This document shows, piece by piece, positions 33,141-42,371 of a stretch of DNA of 57,292 nucleotides. Source of the DNA: Myxococcaceae bacterium. GTDB lineage: Bacteria; Myxococcota; Myxococcia; Myxococcales; Myxococcaceae. Location of the stretch: the NCBI GenBank assembly GCA_025459425.1, contig JALOQF010000015.1, forward strand, positions 1-57,292, read 5' to 3'. Position 1 is the first letter of the stretch. Each line of letters opens with the position of its first letter. Below the pieces are notes generated by a model. It saw only the letters and a list, made by a program, of their open reading frames with translations. It had not been told where the DNA came from and searched no databases. A program made the position numbers and the translations under genes.

Positions 33141-35449
33141 ATCGCGCGCTGCTCCTCGCGGGCCTCACCGTGGCGTCCGTCGCGCTCGCGATTCCCGGGT
33201 CGAACCGGTGGCCGCTCGACTCGTGCACCACCACCTGTCGGGTGCGCGCGACGAACCAGACGTCTCAGAACCAGTCGTGCCTGTCGAACCGCTGCTTCCC
33301 CGAGGTGCGCTCGGCGGCGGCCATCTGGAATCGGGATCGCTCCACGGGCGCCGTCAGCAGCAGCATGGTGCTCAACGGCGCGCAGCAGATTCCCTACGCG
33401 ACCGTGCTCCAGGGCATTCAGGCCTCGGCTGCGCGGTGGTCGACGTCGAACACCGGCCTCTCGTGCGGCACCTCGATGCGCTTCGACTACCAGGGCACCT
33501 TCGCCAGCCCCACCGGGCAGAGCGCCATCAACGGCAACGACGGAAACAACAACGTCATCTACCTGGGCGGTAGCTTCTGGCGGCACGGCAGCGGCACGCT
33601 CGGCGTCACCATCACCTTCTCGTTCCCGGGTGAGATCACCGACGCCGACATGGAGCTCAACAACAACACGCCCTGGGCCAGCGACGGGCGGCAGAGCGCC
33701 ATCGATTACGAGAGCGTGCTGACCCACGAGTTCGGGCACTTCATCGGCTTCGACCACACGGTGTCGGGCAATGCCGTGATGAACCCGTCGGTGGCCAACG
33801 GCGTCGTCAAGCGCAACCTGCTGGCGCCCGACCAGAACGACCTCTGCTCGGTCTATCCGGGGCAGGCGGGTGGGCAGGGCGCTCCGTGCACCTCGGCGTC
33901 GATGTGTACGGGCGGGCGCGTCTGTGAGGGCCCCTCGGGCTCGACCAGCCTCATCTGCACCCAGGACTGTGCGGCGGCTGGCGCGAGCTGCCCGTCGGGT
34001 TTCTCGTGTCAGGCCTCGACGAGCGGCTTTGCGTGTCTGCCACAGCTCGGCGCGGCGGACTTGTGCCGGTTCTGCACCGCGGGCGCCGACTGTTCCACGG
34101 GCCGCTGCATCACCGATGGCAACGGCTTCAACTGGTGCTCGGCTTCGTGCAACGCCAGCGTCGCGAACTCCTGCGGCGCCGGCTACCAGTGCCAGACGGT
34201 GAGCTCGGGCGAGTCGGTGTGCGTGCCGACGAACGGGTGCAGCAACCAGTGCACCACGGCGACCGTCGCTCAGGACTGCGCGCCGGGGTACGCGTGCCAG
34301 GGCGGCGAGTGCACGCCGACGGGGAACCCCGGTGACCGCTGCGAAGTGTCGGGGGTGTGCAACAGCTGCAGCTTCTGCATTCCCGACGACCAGGACCCGA
34401 ACATCGGCTTCTGCCGCTCGTGCTGCAATGCGCTGGGCGAGTGCATGGGCTGCACGCAGACGACCTGCGGCGCAGGCCTGGCGTGCACGGGGTTCTCGAA
34501 CCCGGCCGCGAACCCCGAGCGCGTCTGCTACCCCTCGTCAGGCGCGACGCTGTGTCAGCCCTGCGGCACCAGCACGCCCTGTCAGGCGGGGTTGGCGTGC
34601 ATCGCTGGCACCTGCCGCTCGCAGTGCAACCCGACGAACCCGGGCACCTGTCAGGCGTGCCTCGCCACGTCGACGGCCGTCTCGCCCTCGGGAGGCATCT
34701 GCGTGTGCACGCCCAACGAGGCGGTCAGCGAAGGTGGGGCCTGTTCGACGGGAACGGCGGCGCCCCTCCGCGTCTGCCGAACGGGTTTGCGCTGCGCCGG
34801 TGGCACGTGTCGCACGCCCTGCAATCCCGCGGCGGCGGTCCCGTGCGCGACTGGCTTTGCGTGTACCGCGGTGAGCGGCCAGAACGTCTGCGTGCCTTCG
34901 GGTGGCACCGGAGGTGGTGGCGCTGGGGCCGGTGGTGGTGTGGCCGGTGGCGCTTCAGGCGTCGGTGGCGGCGTGGCCGGTGGCGCTTCAGGCGTTGGCG
35001 GCGGCGTTTCTGGCGTCGGCGGCGGCGTGGCTGGCGTCGGCGGCGGCGTGGCTGGCGGCGCCTCGGGCGTGGGTGGTGGCGCTGCCGGCGGCGCTTCGAC
35101 TGGTGGCGGCGCGGCTGGTGGGAGCCCCGCAGGCGGCGGGACGCCGGGCACGGGCGGAGGCAGCGGCACGGGCGGGGGCCCCGGCCCCAACCCCTTCGTC
35201 TGCGGCGCGTCGAGCTGCAACGGGTGCTGCAACAACGGCCTGTGCGTCTCCATCCCCTCGGCGCAGCAGTGCGGCAGCGGCGGCAACGCGTGCCGCGCAT
35301 GTGGCGCCAACGAGTCGTGCAACGCGCAGGGGCAGTGCGTGGCGCGGCCGCTGTTCAGCGGGTGTGGCTGCACGGCCGTCGAGGTGGGCCCGTTGGCGCT
35401 GATGGCGCTGGGGCTGTTGCGGCTCCGGCGGCGGGGCAAGCGGAGCTGA
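33137..35449 (+). CDS. Matrixin-type metalloprotease with Cys-rich repeats and MYXO-CTERM tail
   Basis: This 770-residue secreted protein has a signal peptide (1-18). The catalytic domain (~25-240) has HEFGHFIGFDH (His197, His201, His207, Glu198) and the Met-turn AVMNPS (Met215), i.e. a metzincin/matrixin. About 250-590 is a run of Cys-rich modules of the MYXO/EGF-like kind, then Gly/Ala/Val-rich repeats (34905-35170). The end is a CGC motif, a hydrophobic helix and an Arg-rich tail (GCGC...LALMALGLLRLRRR), the MYXO-CTERM sorting signal that is thought to be lipidated and cut by a rhombosortase-like/myxosortase system, leaving the protein on the surface. Confidence 0.9.
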   Translation: MNRALLLAGLTVASVALAIPGSNRWPLDSCTTTCRVRATNQTSQNQSCLSNRCFPEVRSAAAIWNRDRSTGAVSSSMVLNGAQQIPYATVLQGIQASAARWSTSNTGLSCGTSMRFDYQGTFASPTGQSAINGNDGNNNVIYLGGSFWRHGSGTLGVTITFSFPGEITDADMELNNNTPWASDGRQSAIDYESVLTHEFGHFIGFDHTVSGNAVMNPSVANGVVKRNLLAPDQNDLCSVYPGQAGGQGAPCTSASMCTGGRVCEGPSGSTSLICTQDCAAAGASCPSGFSCQASTSGFACLPQLGAADLCRFCTAGADCSTGRCITDGNGFNWCSASCNASVANSCGAGYQCQTVSSGESVCVPTNGCSNQCTTATVAQDCAPGYACQGGECTPTGNPGDRCEVSGVCNSCSFCIPDDQDPNIGFCRSCCNALGECMGCTQTTCGAGLACTGFSNPAANPERVCYPSSGATLCQPCGTSTPCQAGLACIAGTCRSQCNPTNPGTCQACLATSTAVSPSGGICVCTPNEAVSEGGACSTGTAAPLRVCRTGLRCAGGTCRTPCNPAAAVPCATGFACTAVSGQNVCVPSGGTGGGGAGAGGGVAGGASGVGGGVAGGASGVGGGVSGVGGGVAGVGGGVAGGASGVGGGAAGGASTGGGAAGGSPAGGGTPGTGGGSGTGGGPGPNPFVCGASSCNGCCNNGLCVSIPSAQQCGSGGNACRACGANESCNAQGQCVARPLFSGCGCTAVEVGPLALMALGLLRLRRRGKRS
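34905..35170. repeat. Gly/Ala/Val-rich coding repeat in the matrixin gene
   Basis: Irregular repeats encode GGVAGGASGVGGG-type units between the Cys-rich modules and the MYXO-CTERM region, a flexible linker at the cell surface. Period is 9-24 bases, variable. Confidence 0.7.
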
Positions 35450-35889
35450 TGCGGCGCTGGGGGCCCATCGCGGTGGTGGGCGTGCTCTCGATGAGCTGCC
35501 TCAGCGGTGGCCTCGCGGGGGCGTTGGGGGTCGCGGCGGTCGACCACGTTCAGAACACCGAGCGGACGCCGACGGTGAGCTTCGAGAACAGGCACTCGGA
35601 GCCCGTCTGCGGCATCAACTTGTGGCGTCCGTCGCAGCCGGAGTCGGAGTCGGACGCGAACTGGCTCGAGCTCACCGACCTGCTCAAGCTGGAGCCGGGT
35701 CAGCGGGTGACGGTCGGAATCGTGCCGAAGGACGGGGCGTATCGGCTCCGCGCGTTGGGCTGCGGTGCGAGGGGCTTTTCCCTGTCGGACGTCGTCATTC
35801 CCCAGGTAGTCCCGGGCACGACGCTCGTCCTCGGCGCTCCGGAGCCCGCTCCGGTGAGGGCGCCGCTCCCGTCGACCGTGGGCCTTTGA
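35449..35889 (+). CDS. Small lipoprotein downstream of the matrixin gene
   Basis: This 146-residue protein has lipobox LSMSC (Cys17). The mature part has SFENRHSEPVCGINLW and a beta-rich region with CGAR, ending in a Pro/Ala tail. I do not recognise a family. Its ATG overlaps the stop of the matrixin gene (TGATG), so it is the third gene of that operon and may assist the protease. Confidence 0.65.
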   Translation: MRRWGPIAVVGVLSMSCLSGGLAGALGVAAVDHVQNTERTPTVSFENRHSEPVCGINLWRPSQPESESDANWLELTDLLKLEPGQRVTVGIVPKDGAYRLRALGCGARGFSLSDVVIPQVVPGTTLVLGAPEPAPVRAPLPSTVGL

Positions 35890-35938
35890 GCCCCTTCGAG
35901 CCGGAGCCTCAGTTCCAGGTCACCCGCCCAGCGGTTCG

Positions 35939-36691
35939 CTACATCAACGCAATCAGCACCGCGCCGAGCACCACGACGCCAGCGCTCGCTGCGCTCCACA
36001 CATCGAAGCGCACCGGGCCTTCCCACGTGTCGTCGTGCTCGGCCGACTCGTCTTCCGCCTCGTCGGCCTCGAGCTGCCAGCGCACGGGCCCGCGCGGCCT
36101 CGGCGTTTCGACCGGAGCGACCCGCGGTGCAGCCCCAACGGGACGGTGCGCGGCCACCCACCGCAGCAGCGCGTTCGGGTCGGCGTCGATGCCCAGCTCG
36201 GCGCCGAGCGCCACCAACTGCCCTTCGACCTGCGCGAGGCGGTAGGGCCGCTGCATCGGGTCGGCGTCGAGCATCGTCAGCACCAGCCCGTCGAGCGCCT
36301 CGTCGATCGCCGGGTTGAAGCGGCTCGGCGGCGGCAGGTGGCCGTGGGAGCGCCGCGCGGCCTCGGTGGGTGAGAGGCCCGAGAACACGCGGTAGAAAAG
36401 AGCTCCCAGGCTGTAGACGTCGGACAGCAGGTCGGGCTCGGCGCCGGCCGCCAGCTCGGGCGCAGCCGCCGCGTGGGGCGAGCGCTTCACCACCACGTGC
36501 CCCAGGCCGTCGATCGACACGCTCGACGCATCGAAGGGGCCGATCGCCTGCTGGGCCTCGTGGTGATCGCCCACCGCCTGCACCAGGGCGCGGGCCAGGT
36601 GGAGCGCGGTGTCGAGGGGCAGGCGGCCCTCGACGAGCAGCGCGTCGAGGGAGTGGCGGGTGGGGACCGGCAGGTGCGCGCGAGCGTTCAT
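35939..36691 (-). CDS. Degenerate serine/threonine-kinase-like membrane protein (pseudokinase)
   Basis: This 250-residue protein matches the C-lobe of Hanks-type kinases: VYSLGALFYRVFSGLSPTEA is subdomain IX, and RSHGHLPPPSRFNPAIDEALDGLVLTML is X-XI. The N-lobe lysine, HRD and DFG motifs are absent; the expected catalytic-loop region reads FDASSVSIDGLGHVVVK. An acidic linker and a C-terminal membrane helix (~230-248) follow. It cannot phosphorylate by the usual mechanism and probably acts as a scaffold. ATG 36691 is taken as start; ATG 36724 is an alternative. Confidence 0.7.
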   Translation of the reverse strand: MNARAHLPVPTRHSLDALLVEGRLPLDTALHLARALVQAVGDHHEAQQAIGPFDASSVSIDGLGHVVVKRSPHAAAAPELAAGAEPDLLSDVYSLGALFYRVFSGLSPTEAARRSHGHLPPPSRFNPAIDEALDGLVLTMLDADPMQRPYRLAQVEGQLVALGAELGIDADPNALLRWVAAHRPVGAAPRVAPVETPRPRGPVRWQLEADEAEDESAEHDDTWEGPVRFDVWSAASAGVVVLGAVLIALM

Positions 36692-36947
36692 GGCGCGCCC
36701 CTGGAGCAAGCAGCTGGCCATGGCGCGAATCCGGGGACTTCCAGTCATCGGCGCTCGGTGACTGCGCCTCGCTGGAGGCACTTTCGGGAGCACCGACGCA
36801 CCGCTGTGATGTGCAGTGCACAGCGCGTCGTTTTCTCGGTGGCTGAGAGGACGGCCGGCAGCGCACGCACCACCTCAGAGCGAGGCGAGCGCGTCTGGAA
36901 CTCGTCGCTCACCTCCGCGGGGGCGAGCGCTGGGCGGAAGGACGCAC

Positions 36948-36977
36948 CACGGTCTCCCGGGCCGGGAGGAGACCGTG
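36948..36977 (-). terminator. Strong hairpin after the Nudix gene
   Basis: A perfect 10-bp stem, CACGGTCTCC (36948-36957) with GGAGACCGTG (36968-36977), loop CGGGCCGGGA, lies 9 bases after the Nudix stop on the minus strand. No T tract follows, as is usual in GC-rich genomes. The rest of 36692-36947 shows no gene. Confidence 0.6.
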
Positions 36978-36986
36978 TCGGGTTGC

Positions 36987-37544
36987 TCAGCGTCCGGCGG
37001 TGATGGCGCGCGCCTTCTCGAGCAGTCGCCGCAGCGGGGCCTCATCGGCGCGGGCGAGGGCCTCGTCCCACGAGAGCCACTGCGCCCCGTGCGACTCGGC
37101 GGGATCGTGCGCGAGCGCCTCGGGGTTCTGGGCGACGACGAGGGAGCGCACGTCGAGGTGGCGATGCTCCGGCTCGAGCTTTCGCGCGGGAATGACGTGC
37201 ACGTCGACATCGAGCGGCCGCGGCGCGCCCGGGTGCAGGCTCACCTCGAGGCCGGTCTCTTCCCGCGCCTCGCGCAGCGCCGTCGCCTCCATCGCGCCAC
37301 CGTCGGCCGGGTCTGCGTGGCCGCCGGGCTGGAGCCACCGGTTCAGCTTCGCGTGCAGCACCAGCAGCACCTTCGCGCCGTCAGGCGTGACGACGACGGC
37401 GCTCCCGGTGAAGTGGGCCGGCCACTGCTCGCGTGAGAACGGGGCCGGGAGCGTTCGGGCGAACGAGCGCATCGTCTCGAGGTCGGCCCGCTCCTTGTCG
37501 TCGCTGGGCTGGTGGTGGGCGAGGAGCTCGTCGAGGGGCGCCAT
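36987..37544 (-). CDS. Nudix hydrolase
   Basis: In this 185-residue enzyme the Nudix box is [28 protein letters not shown], where [10 protein letters not shown] is the metal-binding helix and the N-terminal Gly is present. It hydrolyses a nucleoside diphosphate linked to a group X; the substrate is unknown. The [13 protein letters not shown] segment after the box and the PQW-like [10 protein letters not shown] resemble the dNTP/Ap4A-like Nudix subset. ATG 37544 is chosen; TTG 37583 extends the frame. Confidence 0.85.
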   Translation of the reverse strand: MAPLDELLAHHQPSDDKERADLETMRSFARTLPAPFSREQWPAHFTGSAVVVTPDGAKVLLVLHAKLNRWLQPGGHADPADGGAMEATALREAREETGLEVSLHPGAPRPLDVDVHVIPARKLEPEHRHLDVRSLVVAQNPEALAHDPAESHGAQWLSWDEALARADEAPLRRLLEKARAITAGR

Positions 37545-37610
37545 GGCCGGGCCGCCAAAGCACGGGTCGAGCCCCTTCGACAATCACGCCCGGTCGCGCG
37601 CCCCGTGGAA

Positions 37611-37616
37611 TATGGT
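37611..37616 (+). promoter_or_regulatory. -10-like hexamer upstream of the sigma54-activator gene
   Basis: TATGGT ends 7 bases before the ATG at 37624. No Shine-Dalgarno, and no -35 at proper distance, was seen. Confidence 0.3.
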
Positions 37617-37623
37617 GTGCGAC

Positions 37624-39039
37624 ATGGCGCGCGTGCTGGTCATCGACGACAACGACACCCTGCGCGAGGGCACCCTCATCGCGCTCAAGAAGGCCGGCCA
37701 CGACGTGCTGGGCTTCCGCAACGGGCTCGAGGGCGTCGCCGGCTTCCAGGTGAAGGGCGCCGACGTCGTCGTCACCGACCTCAAGATGGACGGCCTGGAC
37801 GGCATCGAGGTGACGAAGCGGGTGAAGGCGCACGATCCGGGCGTCGTCGTGCTGGTGATGACGGCCTTCGGCACCATCGAGACGGCGGTCGAGGCCATGC
37901 GGCAGGGCGCGCACGACTTCATCCAGAAGCCGTTCCCGACCGACCTCATCCGCGCGAAGGTCGACGCCGCGCTCGAGCTCGTGCGCACGAGGCAGCGCGT
38001 CACGCGCCTCGAGGCCGCCAACGAGGCCCTGTCGAGTGACCTCGCGCAGCGCTCCGGGACGCAGCTCATCGGCGACTCGGAGTCGATGCAGAAGCTGGTC
38101 ACCGGCATTCGCCGCGCGGCCGCGACCGACGCCACCGTCTTCGTGAACGGCGAGTCGGGCACCGGCAAGGAGCTGGTCGCGCGCATGCTCCACGAGCAGT
38201 CGCCACGCAAGGCGAAGCCCTTCGTCACCACCCACTGCGCCGCGCTCGCCGAGACGCTGCTCGAGAGCGAGCTGTTCGGTCACGAACGCGGAGCGTTCAC
38301 CGGCGCGGTCAAGCGCAAGCTCGGGCGCTTCGAGCTGGCCGACGGGGGCACGCTCTTCCTCGACGAGATCGGGGAAATCAGCCCCGCGGTGCAGACCAAG
38401 CTGCTGCGGGTGCTGCAGGAGCGTGAGATTCAGCGGGTGGGCGGGGAAGACACGGTGAAGGTCGACGTGCGGGTGGTGGCCGCGACGCACCGCGACCTCA
38501 AGGCCGAGGTGGCGGCGGGGCGCTTCCGTGAAGACCTCTTCTACCGGCTCCATGTGGTGCCCCTCACGGTGCCGCCGCTGCGCGAGCGCCCGGAAGACGT
38601 GGCGCTGCTGGCGAAGCACTTCGTGGCCAAGCACGCGCCGCGCATCAACCCGCAGGTGAAGGCCCTGTCGCCCGAGGCCCTGGCGGCGCTCGGCCGCTAC
38701 GCGTGGCCCGGCAACGTGCGCGAGCTCGAGAACGCCATCGAGCAGTCGCTCGTCTTCGCCGAGGGCACCGTGCTCGACGAGAAGGAGCTGCCGGCGTTCC
38801 TCCAGAGCGCCTCGGCGCGCGCTGCGCAGTCGTCGGGGAACCTGCCGATCCCCGTGGGAGACCGGCCGCTCCCCGACATTCTCGAAGATCTCGAGCGGCA
38901 GCTCATTCAGCGCGCCTACGACAAGGCGAAGGGCGTGAAGACCGAGACGGCGCGGCTGCTCGGCATCAAGACGAGCGCGCTCTACTACAAGCTCGAGAAG
39001 TACGGCTTCATTCAGAAGGGCGAGACGCCCGCCGAGTAA
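37624..39039 (+). CDS. Sigma54-dependent two-component response regulator (NtrC family)
   Basis: This 471-residue protein has a receiver domain (1-120, phospho-acceptor Asp52 in TDLKMDG, Lys102), then an AAA+ central domain (~143-380): Walker A GESGTGKE (176-183), the sigma54-contacting GAFTGA loop (223-228), Walker B LFLDEIG (244-250) and [12 protein letters not shown]-terminal Fis-type HTH (~425-465) has [21 protein letters not shown]. It activates RNA polymerase-sigma54 at promoters with bound activator sites. No partner kinase is adjacent. The next gene begins 23 bases downstream. Confidence 0.93.
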   Translation: MARVLVIDDNDTLREGTLIALKKAGHDVLGFRNGLEGVAGFQVKGADVVVTDLKMDGLDGIEVTKRVKAHDPGVVVLVMTAFGTIETAVEAMRQGAHDFIQKPFPTDLIRAKVDAALELVRTRQRVTRLEAANEALSSDLAQRSGTQLIGDSESMQKLVTGIRRAAATDATVFVNGESGTGKELVARMLHEQSPRKAKPFVTTHCAALAETLLESELFGHERGAFTGAVKRKLGRFELADGGTLFLDEIGEISPAVQTKLLRVLQEREIQRVGGEDTVKVDVRVVAATHRDLKAEVAAGRFREDLFYRLHVVPLTVPPLRERPEDVALLAKHFVAKHAPRINPQVKALSPEALAALGRYAWPGNVRELENAIEQSLVFAEGTVLDEKELPAFLQSASARAAQSSGNLPIPVGDRPLPDILEDLERQLIQRAYDKAKGVKTETARLLGIKTSALYYKLEKYGFIQKGETPAE

Positions 39040-39062
39040 CGAACAAAAAGACCGCTCCCACC

Positions 39063-40319
39063 ATGCGCCTGCTCGTCCTGTCGTGTGTCCTCGTCGCCAG
39101 CGCGGCCCTCGCGCGGCCCAAGTCGACGTTCATCGAGATCAAGAACCTGCCCGGGACCGTCAAGGGGCTCGCGGGCGTGCTCGAGAAGGAAAAGCCCGGC
39201 GACTTCCGCACGCAGGCCCTCTGGGCGATGGAGACGAAGCTCCGCGAGAAGGGCACCGAGGTGACCGAGCCAGACGTCGTCGACGGGCTCCTCGACGAGA
39301 CGCTGCGGCGCATCTTCGAGGACATGGCGGCGGCGAGTGAGATCTACAAGTGGGAAGGCGACGACGCGCCCCGCGGAGACGTGCTGATTCGGGGCGTGAC
39401 GCTCGTGTTCCCCGGCCGCGCCAGCTCGGGCTTCTCGAAGTCGTACACCGTGCGCCCGCAGGGCAAGCGCATCGACCGCGCGTACCTCAACACCGACTGC
39501 ACGGTGAAAGTGCAGGTGGCGAAGAGCCCGGCCGAGTGGTTCACCCACGTCGAGACGAAGGGCTGGGGCGTCGCGATGGACCCGGTGCTGGCGACCGACG
39601 GTGTGCACCGCGTGGTGGTGCGCCTCTTCTCGAAGGGCGGCACCGAGCCGCCGTCGATTCGCCACGAGCGCCCGGTGTGGGTCGGCTTCTTCCGGCAAGA
39701 GGCCACCGGCGGCCCGTGGAACCCGCTCGTCTTCAACCCCGCCGAGGCGAAGCTCGCGCGCGATCAGGAGACGACGCTGTTGCCCGTCGACCCGAAGACG
39801 ATGGCCGCCGACCCGAAGGTGAAGCCCACCGACGCCATGAAGCAGCACGTGCTCGCGGTGCGCCTCGGCGACCTCGCGTTCATCAACCCCGCCCGCGCGG
39901 CGCTCCACGAGACCGAGCAGCGGTGGACCTCGCTCAACGGCCTGTCGGGGGCAGTGGTGGACGAGAAGACGGTGAAGTGGATCGAGCCCCTGCGCACTTC
40001 GGACGATGCGCTCACGCGCGCGGTGGTGGTGCTCAAGCTCGCCTCGCTCGGCGTCGAGGTGTTGCCCGACGAGCTCTTCGACGTGGTGGTGAACGTGAAG
40101 CAGGCGCGGGTGCAGGCCGAGGCGCTCCTCGTCATCAACAAGCGCATCGACGCCAGCACCGACGCACCAGCCGAAGCGGACACGGCGGTGCTGACGAAGC
40201 TCGGGGCCACCAACGAGCTGAAGGTGTGGCGCACGCTGGCCCGGGCGAAGGGTGGCAGCGGCCTCAAGTACTTCCGCAAGGGCCCCAACGGCTGGGAGCC
40301 CGTCGTTCCGAAGAAATGA
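39063..40319 (+). CDS. Secreted protein of unknown function
   Basis: This 418-residue protein has a signal peptide (1-17, ASAALA). The mature part is mixed alpha/beta with a DVLIRGVTLVFPG segment, TVKVQVAKSPAEWFTHVETKGW, and few Cys. I see no named domain. It lies between the sigma54 activator and elaA; its stop overlaps the elaA start (ATGA). A periplasmic or extracellular role is inferred from the signal only. Confidence 0.75.
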   Translation: MRLLVLSCVLVASAALARPKSTFIEIKNLPGTVKGLAGVLEKEKPGDFRTQALWAMETKLREKGTEVTEPDVVDGLLDETLRRIFEDMAAASEIYKWEGDDAPRGDVLIRGVTLVFPGRASSGFSKSYTVRPQGKRIDRAYLNTDCTVKVQVAKSPAEWFTHVETKGWGVAMDPVLATDGVHRVVVRLFSKGGTEPPSIRHERPVWVGFFRQEATGGPWNPLVFNPAEAKLARDQETTLLPVDPKTMAADPKVKPTDAMKQHVLAVRLGDLAFINPARAALHETEQRWTSLNGLSGAVVDEKTVKWIEPLRTSDDALTRAVVVLKLASLGVEVLPDELFDVVVNVKQARVQAEALLVINKRIDASTDAPAEADTAVLTKLGATNELKVWRTLARAKGGSGLKYFRKGPNGWEPVVPKK

Positions 40320-40774
40320 GCGTGCCCGCGACGTTCGAGTGGCTGCCGTTCGATCGGCTGACGGGCCGGCAGGTGCACGACGTGTTGCAGCTTCGGCAGC
40401 GCGTCTTCGTCGTCGAGCAGACGTGCGCGTACCTCGACGCCGACGGGCTCGACCCGCGGTGCTGGCACGGGCTGGGGCGGCTGCCTGACGGCACGCTCGT
40501 CGCGACCGCGCGCATCGTGCCGCCAGGGCTGTCGTACGAGGTGCCCGCCATCGGCCGAGTGGTGACGTCGCCAGACCACCGGCGCGGCGGGTTCGGTCGG
40601 CAGCTGATGGAAGAGGCGATTCGGCAGACCCGGCGCCTGTACCCGGGCCAGGACATTCGCATCGGCGCGCAGCGGTACCTCGAGCGGTTCTACGGCTCGC
40701 TCGGCTTCGTGCCCGACGGAGAGCCGTACGACGAAGACGGCATTCCCCACCTGCCCATGCGGCGGGTCGGGTAG
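40316..40774 (+). CDS. elaA: ElaA-family GNAT acetyltransferase
   Basis: This 152-residue protein follows the ElaA pattern: LLQLRQRVFVVEQTCAYLDADG-type start (LQLRQRVFVVEQTCAY), then ATARIVPPG, IGRVVTSPDHRRGGFGRQL with the acetyl-CoA-binding R/Q-x-x-G-x-G/A loop (RRGGFG), GAQRYLERFYGSLGF and YDEDGIPHLPM near the end. It transfers an acetyl group from acetyl-CoA to an unknown amine. ATG overlaps the upstream stop by 4 bases. Its 3' end overlaps the convergent GIN-domain gene by 85 bases. Confidence 0.9.
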   Translation: MSVPATFEWLPFDRLTGRQVHDVLQLRQRVFVVEQTCAYLDADGLDPRCWHGLGRLPDGTLVATARIVPPGLSYEVPAIGRVVTSPDHRRGGFGRQLMEEAIRQTRRLYPGQDIRIGAQRYLERFYGSLGFVPDGEPYDEDGIPHLPMRRVG

Positions 40775-41463
40775 TCGCGCGTCAGGCCAGGCGGCGCCTG
40801 CTCGCCCCGCTCGACGTCGAGGGTCGAGCTCTCGTCGCGCTGGAGCAGCTGGTTCCTCGCCGGCCGATCGAGCCGCAGGCGGCTGGCGCGCGAGAGCTCG
40901 GCCTTGAGGAAGTCCGGGGCGCGCAGCGTCACCGTCGACAGCGCGTTCGCACGGACGCGCGCCACTTTGGCCGTGAGGGCGCCAGCGTCGATGCGGCCCA
41001 CGTCGTCGGCCCGGGCCTCGACGACGCGGGCACGGCCACCGACGTCGAGCTGCCCATCGCGGGTGGCCTCGAGGGAGAGCGTGTCGGCGTCGGCGTCGAC
41101 GACGATGAGGCGCGCACCGTGGGTCGCCACCGCTTCGAGCCGCCCGCCCCGGAGCCGGTTGATGGTCACCGCCGCGCCGTCGGCCGTGTGCACCGAGGTC
41201 ACGCGGCGCACCGTGAGCGAGACGCGCGGGCGCTCCGGCGCGAGCTCGTCGGCGGCACGCACGTCGAGCTCGCCTGCCGAGAACGACCAGCGCGCCTCGG
41301 CGGTCGAGTCGAGCTGAATCGAGGGCTCGAGCGCTTCACCCACGAGCACCTGCACGTCGACGGTGCCGTGGACCACCAGCCTCGACAGGCCCGTGGGCAG
41401 TGGCTCAAAGCCCCGGGCGCAGCCGATGATCAGTCCCAGAAACCCGAAGAACACCGCACGCAT
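40690..41463 (-). CDS. GIN-domain (DUF2807-like) lipoprotein
   Basis: This 257-residue protein has lipobox LIIGC (Cys15). The mature part is a regular beta-helix-like run of short strands (VVHGTVDVQVLVGE, VTSVHTADGAAVTINRL, ATHGARLIVVDADAD), the pattern of the GIN/DUF2807 head domain of adhesin-like proteins. It is anchored in the envelope; its role is unknown. ATG 41463 is preferred to GTG 41472. The last 28 codons overlap elaA on the other strand; the C-terminal ~35 residues look less structured and may be a run-on. Confidence 0.7.
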   Translation of the reverse strand: MRAVFFGFLGLIIGCARGFEPLPTGLSRLVVHGTVDVQVLVGEALEPSIQLDSTAEARWSFSAGELDVRAADELAPERPRVSLTVRRVTSVHTADGAAVTINRLRGGRLEAVATHGARLIVVDADADTLSLEATRDGQLDVGGRARVVEARADDVGRIDAGALTAKVARVRANALSTVTLRAPDFLKAELSRASRLRLDRPARNQLLQRDESSTLDVERGEQAPPGLTRDYPTRRMGRWGMPSSSYGSPSGTKPSEP

Positions 41464-41601
41464 GCACGACACCAGTTCCTTCGACCGCCGACGTCGTTTG
41501 GTTGCCCGAGCTCCTCCGATCGATCAGTCACCCGACGTGCCGAATGGGCAGGCGGGGCGCTGGCTGTCGGTTCCACCCGACGCGTGGTCGAGTCCCGAGC
41601 C

Positions 41602-42354
41602 GTGATCTCCAGGGCCCTGGTTCAGACGGCGGACGCGTCGGTGCTTCCCGAGATGAACGAAGCCGCCGCCGAGTTGATGCGGCGCGGCCTCGCGGTGGAG
41701 CGCTTTCAGGCGGAGCACCTGCTGCGCCGACAGGTGAAGCTCGCTGGCGAGGTGCTCGTCGTCGGCGAAGTGCCCGTCGTCGAGTCGGCGCTCGAGCAGC
41801 TCGGGGTCGAGCCTCCGGCCGAGACCTGTTACCCCGAATGCCTTCGGTCCTTTCTCCATCGGCGCGTGTGGCCGTCGACCATCGCGTCCCTGACCGGGGC
41901 GCTGCGCTCCGGCAGCGTCAGCGAGTGCTTCGTGAAGCCACGGGGGCGAATCAAGGTCTTCACCGGGCGAATGGTCGACGGGTCCGACGTGGGCGCGCTT
42001 CAGCGCCACGCCGGGTCGATGCCGGTGTGGTGCAGCGAGCTCGTCTCGTTCCGTTCCGAGCACCGCGCGTTCGTCATCGGCGGAGCGGTTCGGGCCCTCT
42101 GTCAGTACGCCGGTGAGCCGGACCAACCCGACGCCGACATCATTCGTGCCTGCGTCGAGACCTGGACCCGGCACGGCGACGCGGCGGCTGGCTTCGCCAT
42201 CGACTTCGGAGTGCTCCGCGATGGGCAGACCGCGCTGGTCGAAGTGAACGACGGCTACTCGCTCGGGACGTACGGCTGCCCGCCGGCGACGGTGGTCGAC
42301 CTGCTCATCGCGCGCTGGGAAGAACTCGTCACCCGCAGCGGTGCGAGACGGTGA
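41602..42354 (+). CDS. ATP-grasp protein, R2K clade-like
   Basis: This 250-residue protein shows ATP-grasp features: SECFVKPRGRIKVFTGRMV (Lys and Pro/Arg of the ATP-binding strand), VWCSELVSFRSEHRAFVI (Glu and Arg of the RSEH/R motif), AGFAIDFGVL (Asp) and ALVEVNDGYSLG (Glu/Asn metal site). This order matches the R2K (DUF4343-type) ATP-grasp group, which is thought to ligate small peptides or modify proteins. The GTG start at 41602 is tentative, with frame-compatible GTGs upstream. No neighbour suggests the substrate. Confidence 0.75.
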   Translation: MISRALVQTADASVLPEMNEAAAELMRRGLAVERFQAEHLLRRQVKLAGEVLVVGEVPVVESALEQLGVEPPAETCYPECLRSFLHRRVWPSTIASLTGALRSGSVSECFVKPRGRIKVFTGRMVDGSDVGALQRHAGSMPVWCSELVSFRSEHRAFVIGGAVRALCQYAGEPDQPDADIIRACVETWTRHGDAAAGFAIDFGVLRDGQTALVEVNDGYSLGTYGCPPATVVDLLIARWEELVTRSGARR

Positions 42355-42356
42355 AT

Positions 42357-42371
42357 TCTCATCGCGTGAGA
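42357..42371 (+). terminator. Short hairpin after the ATP-grasp gene
   Basis: TCTCA and TGAGA pair across loop TCGCG, 2 bases after the stop codon. The stem is only 5 bp and has no T tract. The rest of the 267-base gap to 42622 holds no gene; AGGAG precedes the next ATG. Confidence 0.3.
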
